Shown here piece by piece: positions 8,685 to 16,208 of a stretch of 64,000 nt of DNA (positions are counted from its first letter, which is position 1; each line of letters opens with the position of its first letter). This stretch comes from Butyrivibrio proteoclasticus B316 (GTDB taxonomy: Bacteria > Bacillota > Clostridia > Lachnospirales > Lachnospiraceae). Below the pieces are notes generated by a model, which saw nothing but the letters and a program-made list of their open reading frames with translations, searched no databases and was not told the origin of the DNA. Position numbers and translations under genes: made by a program. The stretch lies in the NCBI RefSeq assembly GCF_000145035.1, contig NC_014387.1, forward strand, positions 1,000,276-1,064,275. Reading direction: 5' to 3'.

Positions 8685-9854
8685 ATGTATAAGCGTAAAA
8701 AAAATGGGGGTACTGGCTATATACTAATTATTTTATCTGTAATTCTTGCAGTAATTCTTGGCGTTCTTCTATATTATAGCCATATTCAAGAATTGCAGCG
8801 TGAAGCTAGTCTAAAAGTTTTATTGCAACAAGAGCATGAAAAGCAATTGGCACAGAAGGAAGAAGAGCAACGGTTAGAGTTAGCATTGCAGGAGAAAAGA
8901 GAAGGCGATTCTTTTTATCAGAAATTAGCGGATGGGTTTGACGTAAATGTTCTTGTTGTTGGTGATTCAATTGGGGCTGGTGCGGGTGCATCCGATGACA
9001 ATCATAATTTGAGCACTCTTTTGAAAAATAAGATTGCTGAAACATATGGGAGTCTAGTGACTCTTACAAATGTTTCTCTTGGTGGAAATACATCATATGC
9101 TGGATATGCTAGTACCATGGCATTAGATGATAATGTTGATTATAATCTTGTTGTTTTGTGTTATGGACAGAATGATAGTCAAGAGAACTTTAGCTTATAT
9201 TATGAAGCTATGATACGTGCTGTTAAAAATCGCTATCCTAAAGCTTCTCTTTTGGCAATACTTGAATCTAGTCAGAAGGAATATACTTTGAAGATGCAGG
9301 CAATACAAGATATTGCATCTCACTATAGTATTCCTGTGGTGGATACTATTGCACCGTTTCAAAAGAATTATGAATCGCTTACAGCAGATGCAGTACATCC
9401 TAATGATGATGGATATAAAGTATACTGCGAGACAACAATGAAAACAATTAATGATCTTGTTGCTGAGTCATATGGATTTGATCCGATGGATGTTTCTCCT
9501 ATGAATGACAGGGTTATGGATTTTGATGATTTCAAGTTTGTAGGTGCCGACCAGTTTACTCGTGATAATAATACCTTTACGCTTAATACATCTCTTCAAG
9601 GAACTATTCTTGGAATAGATTATGATTTTGTATCCGGAGCAAATAGTTGCAAGATAATAATTGATGGAGAAGAATATGCTGCTCCAGAAGTTAGTTTTGA
9701 TTATGATTCCAGTCAGCGACATATTATGGTTGTAAATAATTGGCTAGATGGTGATGTTGTTGATGTTCAGAATGAAATAAAAGTAGTATTTGCGGATGAT
9801 GAGAATGGTCAGAAGCAAGCTGATGGTTTCAGAGGTCTTGCTATAAGCGGTTGA
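8685..9854 (+). CDS. Membrane-anchored SGNH/GDSL hydrolase
   Basis: A 389-residue protein with a basic N-terminus, one membrane helix (about residues 12-30) and a Q/E/K-rich coiled-coil stalk (about 32-75). An SGNH hydrolase domain follows: block I VVGDSIGAG with nucleophile Ser95, the block II glycine region NVSLGGNTS, block III GQND, and block V DAVHPNDDGY with catalytic His238. A C-terminal beta-rich region (about 255-389) is unassigned. Such enzymes remove or transfer acyl groups, often on extracellular polysaccharides, which fits the nearby polysaccharide cluster. The domain should face outside the cell. A partial, broken copy of its 5' end lies at 6841-6992. It ends in front of a hairpin shared with the convergent Rpn gene. 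Confidence 0.85.
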   Translation: MYKRKKNGGTGYILIILSVILAVILGVLLYYSHIQELQREASLKVLLQQEHEKQLAQKEEEQRLELALQEKREGDSFYQKLADGFDVNVLVVGDSIGAGAGASDDNHNLSTLLKNKIAETYGSLVTLTNVSLGGNTSYAGYASTMALDDNVDYNLVVLCYGQNDSQENFSLYYEAMIRAVKNRYPKASLLAILESSQKEYTLKMQAIQDIASHYSIPVVDTIAPFQKNYESLTADAVHPNDDGYKVYCETTMKTINDLVAESYGFDPMDVSPMNDRVMDFDDFKFVGADQFTRDNNTFTLNTSLQGTILGIDYDFVSGANSCKIIIDGEEYAAPEVSFDYDSSQRHIMVVNNWLDGDVVDVQNEIKVVFADDENGQKQADGFRGLAISG

Positions 9855-9869
9855 TTTTTATAAAAAGAT

Positions 9870-9893
9870 ATCCCTGCTCGAAAGAGCAGGGAT
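9870..9893. terminator. Bidirectional terminator hairpin
   Basis: A perfect 10-bp stem (ATCCCTGCTC / GAGCAGGGAT) closed by GAAA lies between convergent genes. The upstream TTTTTATAAAAAG gives a U-rich tail for the leftward Rpn gene, so it is strongest in that direction. Its core recurs at 10963-10980 on the other side of that gene. Confidence 0.8.
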
Positions 9894-9908
9894 TAGTTAT
9901 ATAGCAAG

Positions 9909-10175
9909 TTATGGATTAATGCCGTTATCCACTAGTAATTTGCGGAGGCGGGCATTCTCGTCTTCAAGGGTAGTATTCTTAGATGTAAGAGTAGCATTCT
10001 CATCTGTAAGAGTAGATACTTCATCAGTAAGCTCTTTTATCGTTTCTTCTCTTTTTGCCTGATAACGGAGAAAATCTTCACGATCTCTGGCAACTTTACG
10101 GATGTTCTCATCTGTGTTCGAAAGGTAGAGAGATTCAATAGCTGAAGACATGCATTCATTATTCTGTGCAACCAT
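9909..10175 (-). CDS. Candidate internal-start short Rpn (RpnS-like) product
   Basis: Within the Rpn gene, Met207 (ATG at 10175-10173) is preceded by GGGAGGA at 10189-10183, a near-ideal Shine-Dalgarno with 7 bases of spacing. Translation from it would give an in-frame 88-residue protein made of the C-terminal helical segment and the whole heptad-repeat coiled coil, without the nuclease core. In characterised Rpn systems an intragenic short protein of this kind binds and blocks the full-length nuclease. The ribosome site is seen directly; the production and role of the short form are inferred. Confidence 0.5.
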   Translation of the reverse strand: MVAQNNECMSSAIESLYLSNTDENIRKVARDREDFLRYQAKREETIKELTDEVSTLTDENATLTSKNTTLEDENARLRKLLVDNGINP

Positions 10176-10793
10176 TTTAAGTTCCTCCCAGGTTTTGGAT
10201 TTGAAGAGGCGGACCCATTCAGTTATGCCATAGTCGATATCATCTTGTGTAGCTAACTCTTCATGGTTTAATTCTATCACAATCAGATTGAGCCTGTCAG
10301 TATAAAGGTAATTGTCCTTGGCATTTCGCAGCTGATAAGTCGCACAGAATTCCGGATGATCTTCGAAAAGTGTAAAGTCAAGGAAACCTATGTGATACAC
10401 TGGAAGAACGTTTTTGTAATCTTCTCCGCGGTTGATGTTATCGTATTCACGGCAGATGTAAGCTACAGACCTGAACTGCCAGTTACCATAGTTGTTCAGT
10501 TGCATCTCGATGTTTATGACAATGCCATTATTCAGAGTTAGGAGGATGTCCATTCTGTATTCCTTGTCAGCGATACTTACGCCGGGCTGAACAACATTTT
10601 TTATCTCTATATCTGTGATCGAATTCGGTTTTAAGTGGAGTACAGATGAGAGAAGGCCTTTTAACGCGAATTTGTTTTGCTGAAAGACGATCCTGAACAT
10701 GTAGTCGTTGGTCATTCCGACCTCGACTGGACCGGTGGCATTCAGATAGTCCTTTCCGGTGAATTCGTTAATAATTTTTGATTCTTGGTGCAT
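9909..10793 (-). CDS. Rpn family recombination-promoting nuclease / PD-(D/E)XK protein
   Basis: A 294-residue member of the Rpn/YhgA-like family, often labelled putative transposase (PF12784/TIGR01784). The N-terminal nuclease domain (about 20-200) shows the PD-(D/E)XK core: YRMDILLT with Asp82, then INIEMQ with Glu96 and Gln98. It also has the family's NDYMFRIVF start and GITEWVRLFKSKTWEEL segment. The C-terminus (about 245-290) is a coiled coil of tandem heptads (LTDENAT, LTSKNTT, LEDENAR) encoded by near-perfect 21-bp units. Known Rpn proteins are DNA nucleases tied to RecA-independent recombination and anti-phage defence, and some are held in check by a short product from an internal start. 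A strong internal start is present here (separate entry). It is bracketed by copies of one hairpin. Confidence 0.88.
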   Translation of the reverse strand: MHQESKIINEFTGKDYLNATGPVEVGMTNDYMFRIVFQQNKFALKGLLSSVLHLKPNSITDIEIKNVVQPGVSIADKEYRMDILLTLNNGIVINIEMQLNNYGNWQFRSVAYICREYDNINRGEDYKNVLPVYHIGFLDFTLFEDHPEFCATYQLRNAKDNYLYTDRLNLIVIELNHEELATQDDIDYGITEWVRLFKSKTWEELKMVAQNNECMSSAIESLYLSNTDENIRKVARDREDFLRYQAKREETIKELTDEVSTLTDENATLTSKNTTLEDENARLRKLLVDNGINP

Positions 10794-11129
10794 TTGTAAA
10801 TCCTTTCTGTTTGTTACGATCTTTGGAAAATGGCTCAGAGGCCGGAAATAAAGAATGTAACTGAAATTTAATGATGCTCAGAAATGAGCTATAGACTATG
10901 TTAACCGGAAATTATTAAGATTTACCGTCGAAATTTCTTTAGATTTTATGTAGATAGAAAATCCTGCTCGAAAGAGCAGGTATTAGTTCTTGCATTTAAA
11001 ATTCACATATGCTATTCTAACCAAGCTGTGAAAATCTTTCACAGTTCTTTTCCAATCTGGAGAGGCTGAGCAGTTCTTGCTGATGCCAATTTCATTGATG
11101 GGAGAATTAGGATTTTTTGAAGGAGGCAT
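10794..11129. other. Intergenic region with two hairpins
   Basis: This 336-bp gap separates divergent Rpn-like genes. It holds CCTGCTC-GAAA-GAGCAGG at 10963-10980, followed by TATTAGTT. This is a second copy of the hairpin at 9872-9891, with matching flank. A further perfect stem, CTGTGAAA / TTTCACAG, lies at 11026-11044 with a T-rich tail (TTCTTTTCC), so it could stop transcription entering the rightward gene. No reading frame of note is present. Promoters for both genes should lie here, but I could not pick clear -35/-10 pairs. Confidence 0.6.
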
Positions 11130-11135
11130 ATGTAT

Positions 11136-12092
11136 ATGCAAGAAGAAAACAAAGACAAAAAGGCATCACCACTTTATTCTGAGTTCGCTTATGATGATGC
11201 TTACAGAACTATGGAAACGGAATGCGATGATATTATAATTCCATTTGTGAACTATTTTTACAATGAGAATTATGATAACACTGCCAAAATCACCAGGCTG
11301 AGGAATGAACATTATATCGAACATGCTGATCAGTCTGATGAGAAGAGGATCACTGATTCTCATTTCAAGATCACACAGAATGATGTCAGTAAGACTTATC
11401 ATTTTGAGTGTGAGAGCAAGCCTTATGATAATTCGATCCTTGTAAGGATGTTTGAATATGATTCTCAGACTGCTCTGGATGAGAGTAAGAGTGAAGGAAA
11501 TATTCTGAGAGTGAGATTTCCTTATGCAGGGTTGCTTTTACTGAGAAAGTCACTGTCATCACCTGATAGAGCAGAAGTCATAATCGAGACTCCTAAGGGT
11601 GAAGTAAGCTATGACATTAAAATTATTAAGATTTCTGACTTTTCGATTGACAGTATCTTTGAGAACCATTTGTATCTTATGATTCCATTTTATATTTTCA
11701 ATTATGAAAGTGAATTTAAGTCAATTAATGAAGATGCAGAGAGAACAGAAGACCTTGCTGATGTATTCAGAAACATAATGGATAGACTTGATGAGGAGCT
11801 TGAGAAAGGCAACTTGTCAGCGTTATCCCACAATGTTATCATTAGACTAACACATAAAGTTGTCTACAAGCTTACGATGAAGCATGACAAAGTGCAGGAT
11901 AAGGTAGGTGGTATTATGGGTGGCAAGGTGCTGGATTTACCTGACATAAAAGTTTTTCATGAGGGCAAGGCTGAGGGACTTAAGGAAGGCGAAGCTGAAC
12001 GTAAGAAATTAGCTGATAAAAATACGGAATTAGAAGATGAGATAGCATCTCTAAAGGCTGAGCTGGAAAAGCTTAAGAAACAGATGAAGTAA
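11136..12092 (+). CDS. PD-(D/E)XK nuclease-like protein with coiled-coil tail
   Basis: A protein of 318 residues (320 if the ATG at 11130 is used). The AGGAGG at 11121-11126 is only 3 bases from the 11130 ATG but 9 from the ATG at 11136, so I prefer the latter. Counting from 11130, residues 76-97 fit a PD-(D/E)XK core: an Asp in ITDSHFKI, then HFECESK with Glu and Lys. It resembles the Rpn-type proteins abundant in Lachnospiraceae but is clearly diverged from the neighbour at 9909. The last 50 residues are a Lys/Glu coiled coil preceded by the GKAEGLKEGEAE repeat typical of such tails. Function is unproven; nuclease or toxin-like activity is inferred. A strong terminator follows. Confidence 0.7.
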   Translation: MQEENKDKKASPLYSEFAYDDAYRTMETECDDIIIPFVNYFYNENYDNTAKITRLRNEHYIEHADQSDEKRITDSHFKITQNDVSKTYHFECESKPYDNSILVRMFEYDSQTALDESKSEGNILRVRFPYAGLLLLRKSLSSPDRAEVIIETPKGEVSYDIKIIKISDFSIDSIFENHLYLMIPFYIFNYESEFKSINEDAERTEDLADVFRNIMDRLDEELEKGNLSALSHNVIIRLTHKVVYKLTMKHDKVQDKVGGIMGGKVLDLPDIKVFHEGKAEGLKEGEAERKKLADKNTELEDEIASLKAELEKLKKQMK

Positions 12093-12126
12093 TAACTGGA
12101 TAAATAATATATTTGATTTAAGAATT

Positions 12127-12171
12127 AACTCCTAATACAGAGGATGAATGCTTTTGTATTAGGAGTTTTTG
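12127..12171 (+). terminator. Rho-independent terminator
   Basis: A perfect 13-bp inverted repeat (AACTCCTAATACA / TGTATTAGGAGTT) with a 15-base loop and a run of five T's. It ends the Rpn-like gene and isolates glmS. Confidence 0.88.
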
Positions 12172-12297
12172 TTATAAAAACTGATCGAATGGGTAGATAA
12201 TAAGCAGCCACAAAAAAGAATTATTGATAATATTCCGCGAATGATTTATTATTTTAAGTCAGTACAATATGGATTTATATAGAGAGGAAATCATACT

Positions 12298-14166
12298 ATG
12301 TGCGGAATAGTTGGATATATTGGTAAACGTCAGGCGGCTCCAATATTGATCGATGGGCTCAAGAAGCTTGAATACAGAGGATATGACTCAGCAGGTATTG
12401 CTGTAAGAGATGGAAGCGATAATGCTGAGGTTGTTAAGGCTGTCGGAAGGCTCAAGAATCTTGAGGAGAAGACTGATGATGGCGCAAGTGTTCATGGATG
12501 CTGCGGTATCGGCCATACAAGATGGGCGACTCATGGTGGACCTTCTCAGACAAATGCACATCCTCATGTATCAGGTAACTGTACCGGATCTGCATCTGGA
12601 ACTGTTTTATCTGAGGTTGTTGGTGTACATAACGGTATTATCGAGAACTATCAGGAGTTAAAAGAAAAGCTCATTAAGAATGGCTACGAATTCTACAGTG
12701 ATACAGACACTGAAGTTGCTATCAAGCTAATAGATTATTACTACAAGAAGTACAAGGTTGGACCTATTGATGCGCTTGCCAAGACTATGGTGAGAGTTCG
12801 CGGATCATATGCGCTGGAAGTAATGTTTGCCGATTATCCGGATGAGATATATGTGGCAAGGAAAGACAGCCCGATGATCATCGGTGTTAACGATGGAGAG
12901 ACATACGTAGCATCTGATGTTCCGGCTATATTAAATCATACCAAGAATGTATATTACATTGGTAATAATGAGATGGGAAGGCTCCTTCCCGGTAAGGCTG
13001 AGTTCTATGATCTTAATGGCGACATAATAGAAAAAGAGCTGGTGGAGATCAAGTTCTCTGCTGAATCAGCTGAAAGAGGCGGCTTTGAGCATTTCATGAT
13101 GAAAGAAATTCATGAGCAGCCAGCTGCTATTCGTAACACGATAGGATCTCTTGTAACTAATGGAAGACTTGACCTTGCCAAGATTGGTATAGAAGAGGAA
13201 GTGATCAGCTCTTTTACCGGAATAACAATTGTTGCCTGTGGAAGTGCATGGCATGTAGGAATGGCAGCTCAGTACGTTATTGAAGATATTGCCAGAGTTC
13301 CGGTTCGTGTAGAGCTTGCTTCAGAATTCAGATACAGAAATCCTTTGCTTGATCCTAATAATCTTGTAATAGTTATCTCCCAGTCAGGAGAAACTGCAGA
13401 TACTCTTGCGGCTCTTCGTGAAGCAAAGAGCAGAGGAAACAAGACACTGGCTATAGTTAATGTAGTTGGATCATCAATTGCAAGAGAAGCAGATTATGTA
13501 ATTTATACAGTGGCAGGACCTGAAATATCAGTAGCTACGACCAAGGCTTACAGTTGTCAGCTTGTAGTTTCATTCCTTCTTGCAATGGAGTTTGCTCTTG
13601 TAAGAGGCCAGATTGATAAAGAGACTTATGATTCTTATCTTTCTGAAGTATCAAGAATTCCTGATTGCATTCAGAAGATTCTTGATGACAAGGAGAGGAT
13701 CCAGTGGTTTGCAGCCAAGATTGCAAACTCTAAGGATGTCTTTTTCATTGGAAGAGGAATCGATTATGCTATAGGTCTTGAGGGAAGCCTCAAGCTCAAG
13801 GAGATTTCATATATTCACTCAGAGGCATATGCGGCCGGTGAGCTTAAGCACGGAACAATCAGTCTTATTGAGGACGGAACTCTTGTTATCGGTGTCCTCT
13901 GTCAGGATGGTCTTTATGAGAAGACTGTTTCAAATATGGTTGAGTGCAAATCACGTGGCGCTTACCTGATGGCACTTGCTCCTTATGGAAAATATGATGT
14001 TGAGGATATAGCTGATTTTGTAACTTATGTACCTAAGATGGATCCACACTTTATAGGATCACTTGCTGTAGTTCCGCTTCAGCTTCTGGGCTATTATGTT
14101 TCAGTTGCAAGGGGACTTGATGTTGATAAGCCAAGAAATCTGGCTAAGAGTGTAACTGTAGAATAA
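12298..14166 (+). CDS. glmS: Glutamine-fructose-6-phosphate aminotransferase (isomerizing)
   Basis: A 622-residue enzyme that makes glucosamine-6-phosphate from fructose-6-phosphate and glutamine, the entry to UDP-GlcNAc for wall and surface polymers. The N-terminal class II glutaminase starts MCGIVGYIG with nucleophile Cys2 after Met removal. GHTRWATHG and the HNGIIENY block follow. The C-terminal half has two SIS domains (VACGSAWHVGMAAQ, VISQSGETADT, AGELKHGTISLIE) and ends DKPRNLAKSVTVE, the canonical tail. Length is normal. AGAGAGGAAATC gives the ribosome site. The 5' region is short and AT-rich and shows no glmS ribozyme, so another control is used. A terminator follows at 14209. Confidence 0.97.
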   Translation: MCGIVGYIGKRQAAPILIDGLKKLEYRGYDSAGIAVRDGSDNAEVVKAVGRLKNLEEKTDDGASVHGCCGIGHTRWATHGGPSQTNAHPHVSGNCTGSASGTVLSEVVGVHNGIIENYQELKEKLIKNGYEFYSDTDTEVAIKLIDYYYKKYKVGPIDALAKTMVRVRGSYALEVMFADYPDEIYVARKDSPMIIGVNDGETYVASDVPAILNHTKNVYYIGNNEMGRLLPGKAEFYDLNGDIIEKELVEIKFSAESAERGGFEHFMMKEIHEQPAAIRNTIGSLVTNGRLDLAKIGIEEEVISSFTGITIVACGSAWHVGMAAQYVIEDIARVPVRVELASEFRYRNPLLDPNNLVIVISQSGETADTLAALREAKSRGNKTLAIVNVVGSSIAREADYVIYTVAGPEISVATTKAYSCQLVVSFLLAMEFALVRGQIDKETYDSYLSEVSRIPDCIQKILDDKERIQWFAAKIANSKDVFFIGRGIDYAIGLEGSLKLKEISYIHSEAYAAGELKHGTISLIEDGTLVIGVLCQDGLYEKTVSNMVECKSRGAYLMALAPYGKYDVEDIADFVTYVPKMDPHFIGSLAVVPLQLLGYYVSVARGLDVDKPRNLAKSVTVE

Positions 14167-14208
14167 ACATGATCAAAGAATAGATACAGCATAGATAGAG
14201 TATAGATT

Positions 14209-14236
14209 AAGCCGGTCTTCTGTTAAGACCGGCTTT
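14209..14236 (+). terminator. Terminator after glmS
   Basis: AAGCCGGTCTT / AAGACCGGCTT forms an 11-bp stem with a CTGTT loop, followed by TTGATATT. The GC-rich stem supports termination despite a short T tract. Confidence 0.85.
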
Positions 14237-14321
14237 GATATTATGTATTAAGATTGATTTTTAATCCGAACTGATGTTAAATGTCTAGTATATAAGCTTG
14301 TGTTCTGGGGGATAATTACAC

Positions 14322-14750
14322 GTGACGTCAACATTTATGAGAATCAGAAAGTTATTTCCAATAGCTATAATGCTGATAATAATTGCCATACTTACGATGC
14401 AATCTCCAAGTGAAACTCTTAGTGTTTCCGGAGGATTACAGAATTTTTGTAAGGCGATTGTTCCTAATGCCTCCGGCAGATGGGCAACAGATATGCATTG
14501 GTTTAGATCTCTTTTACATTTACCGCTTTATTTTATGCTTGGGATCATAACAGCTTTTTCTTTTACCAGACCATGGGTATCTGCGCTTATATGCAGCGTA
14601 GTTGCCATTGCTGATGAGACTTTTAAGGTATTTCTTCCAACAAGAGAGTTTGAGGGAAGGGACATTGCCTTTGATGTTATTGGTTTTCTGGTTGGGATTG
14701 GACTTGTTGTAATAATTAGAAGATTAAGTGCTGGGAATGAGCGCGTTTAG
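14322..14750 (+). CDS. VanZ-like family membrane protein
   Basis: A 142-residue protein with three or four membrane helices, matching the VanZ-like family (PF04892). The conserved acidic/aromatic pattern is clear: SPSETLSVSGG after the first helix, a histidine in SLLHLPLYFMLG, then DETFKVFLPTREFEGRDIAFDVIGFLVG, which corresponds to the E…Q/F…PGR…D…N.G signature. VanZ homologues are linked to resistance to teicoplanin and to host lipopeptides, but the reaction is unknown. The start is a GTG with GGGGGGAT about nine bases upstream. It stands alone between glmS and ugd. Confidence 0.8.
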   Translation: MTSTFMRIRKLFPIAIMLIIIAILTMQSPSETLSVSGGLQNFCKAIVPNASGRWATDMHWFRSLLHLPLYFMLGIITAFSFTRPWVSALICSVVAIADETFKVFLPTREFEGRDIAFDVIGFLVGIGLVVIIRRLSAGNERV

Positions 14751-14789
14751 AAGTACAATTTAGCGAATGTATTTTTTTGAATAAAAAAA

Positions 14790-14818
14790 TTGAATGAATG
14801 GAAGTTTGTATATATAAT
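14790..14818 (+). promoter_or_regulatory. Sigma-A-type promoter of ugd
   Basis: TTGAAT (14790-14795), a 17-base spacer, and TATAAT (14813-14818). The predicted start of transcription is near 14825, leaving a leader of about 20 bases that carries the AGGAGGAG ribosome site before the ATG at 14845. Confidence 0.75.
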
Positions 14819-14844
14819 AGTAAAGTTGATAGGAGGAGAAAAAC

Positions 14845-16077
14845 ATGAAAATAGCAGTGGCGGGAACTGGATATGTAGGACTGTCTTTGGCGGTTCTTTT
14901 ATCACAGCATAATGAAGTAACAGCAGTAGATATTCTTGAGGAGAAGGTTGAGAAACTCAACAACTGGAAGTCTCCGATTCAGGATGAATATATTGAGAAG
15001 TTTTTGGCTGAGCATGAGGAAAGAGGACTTAATCTCCATGCGACCACAGATGGTGCGTCAGCTTATGCAGATGCAGATTATGTAATCATCGCAGCACCTA
15101 CTAATTATGATCCACAGAAGAACTTTTTCGATTGTTCTGCAGTAGAGGCAGTTATTGATCTGGTTCTGAAATCCAGTAAGACAGCAACAATGATCATCAA
15201 GTCTACAATTCCAGTAGGCTATACCAAGAAGGTCAGAGAGCAGTTTAAGACAGACAGAATACTGTTCTCACCAGAGTTCCTTCGTGAGTCCAAGGCTCTT
15301 TACGACAACCTGTATCCTAGTAGAATCATTGTAGGATGCGATGATGCCAGCAGAGAGAAGGCAGAGGTATTTGCAAACCTTCTTGTTGAGGGTGCTGAGA
15401 AAGAGAACATTGATACTCTTTTCATGGGCTTTACAGAGGCTGAGGCAGTTAAGCTCTTTGCTAATACTTATCTTGCACTTCGTGTCAGCTACTTTAATGA
15501 GCTTGATACATACGCTGAGCTCAAGGGTCTTGATACCAGGAAGATCATCGAGGGTGTTTGTCTTGACCCCAGAATTGGAACACATTATAACAATCCATCA
15601 TTTGGATATGGCGGATACTGCCTGCCCAAGGATACCAAGCAGCTTCTTGCAAACTTCCAGGATGTGCCTGAGGATCTGATCAGAGCTATCGTTGAGAGTA
15701 ACCGTACCCGTAAGGATCATATCGCTGACAGAGTGCTTGAGAAGGCAGGTTACTATACAGCATCTTCCATGTGGAATGCAGAAAAAGAGAGACCTATAAC
15801 TGTAGGTGTTTACAGACTTACAATGAAGTCTAACTCTGATAACTTCAGACAGAGTAGTATTCAGGGTGTTATGAAGAGACTCAAGGCTAAGGGCGCAACA
15901 GTAATCATCTATGAGCCAACACTTCCTGATGGAACAACATTCTTTGGTTCTCTTGTTGTTAATGATCTTGAGAAGTTCAAGACAGGATGCGACAGCATTA
16001 TCGCAAACAGATACGATACAGTGCTTGATGATGTAGCCGATAAGGTATACACAAGAGATATCTTTAAGAGAGATTAA
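14845..16077 (+). CDS. ugd: UDP-glucose 6-dehydrogenase
   Basis: A 410-residue NAD-dependent enzyme that oxidises UDP-glucose to UDP-glucuronate for surface polysaccharides. The Rossmann motif GTGYVGLS is at residues 7-14. The middle domain has STIPVGYT and [24 protein letters not shown]. The catalytic cysteine is Cys259 in [11 protein letters not shown]. The C-terminal UDP-binding domain closes the protein. This is the shorter bacterial form with FLRE rather than the eukaryote-like type. It has its own promoter and its own terminator, so it is monocistronic. It probably supplies the polysaccharide cluster at the start of the window. Confidence 0.95.
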   Translation: MKIAVAGTGYVGLSLAVLLSQHNEVTAVDILEEKVEKLNNWKSPIQDEYIEKFLAEHEERGLNLHATTDGASAYADADYVIIAAPTNYDPQKNFFDCSAVEAVIDLVLKSSKTATMIIKSTIPVGYTKKVREQFKTDRILFSPEFLRESKALYDNLYPSRIIVGCDDASREKAEVFANLLVEGAEKENIDTLFMGFTEAEAVKLFANTYLALRVSYFNELDTYAELKGLDTRKIIEGVCLDPRIGTHYNNPSFGYGGYCLPKDTKQLLANFQDVPEDLIRAIVESNRTRKDHIADRVLEKAGYYTASSMWNAEKERPITVGVYRLTMKSNSDNFRQSSIQGVMKRLKAKGATVIIYEPTLPDGTTFFGSLVVNDLEKFKTGCDSIIANRYDTVLDDVADKVYTRDIFKRD

Positions 16078-16106
16078 GAGATAAAAGATAAAAGCTAGAT
16101 AACAAC

Positions 16107-16152
16107 AAAACAGCTCTGCAAAGGTAATTAGCCTATGCAGAGCTGTTGTTTT
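16107..16152 (+). terminator. Terminator after ugd
   Basis: AACAGCTCTGCA / TGCAGAGCTGTT forms a perfect 12-bp stem followed by GTTTTATGTTTT. AAAACAACAA on the left lengthens the pairing. It lies between convergent genes and could also serve the leftward HAD gene. Confidence 0.88.
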
Positions 16153-16208
16153 ATGTTTTAACAATATGCATGCAAGTAGGAAGACAAGCTGTCTTCTACT
16201 TAATTCTA

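Noticed and set aside
9909..10793. True transposase
   Set aside because: The family is often named so, but the fold is a PD-(D/E)XK nuclease and no terminal inverted repeats or target duplication of a transposon surround it.
12172..12297. glmS ribozyme upstream of glmS
   Set aside because: The 126-bp leader is short and AT-rich and shows neither the conserved core nor the pseudoknot elements of the glmS ribozyme.
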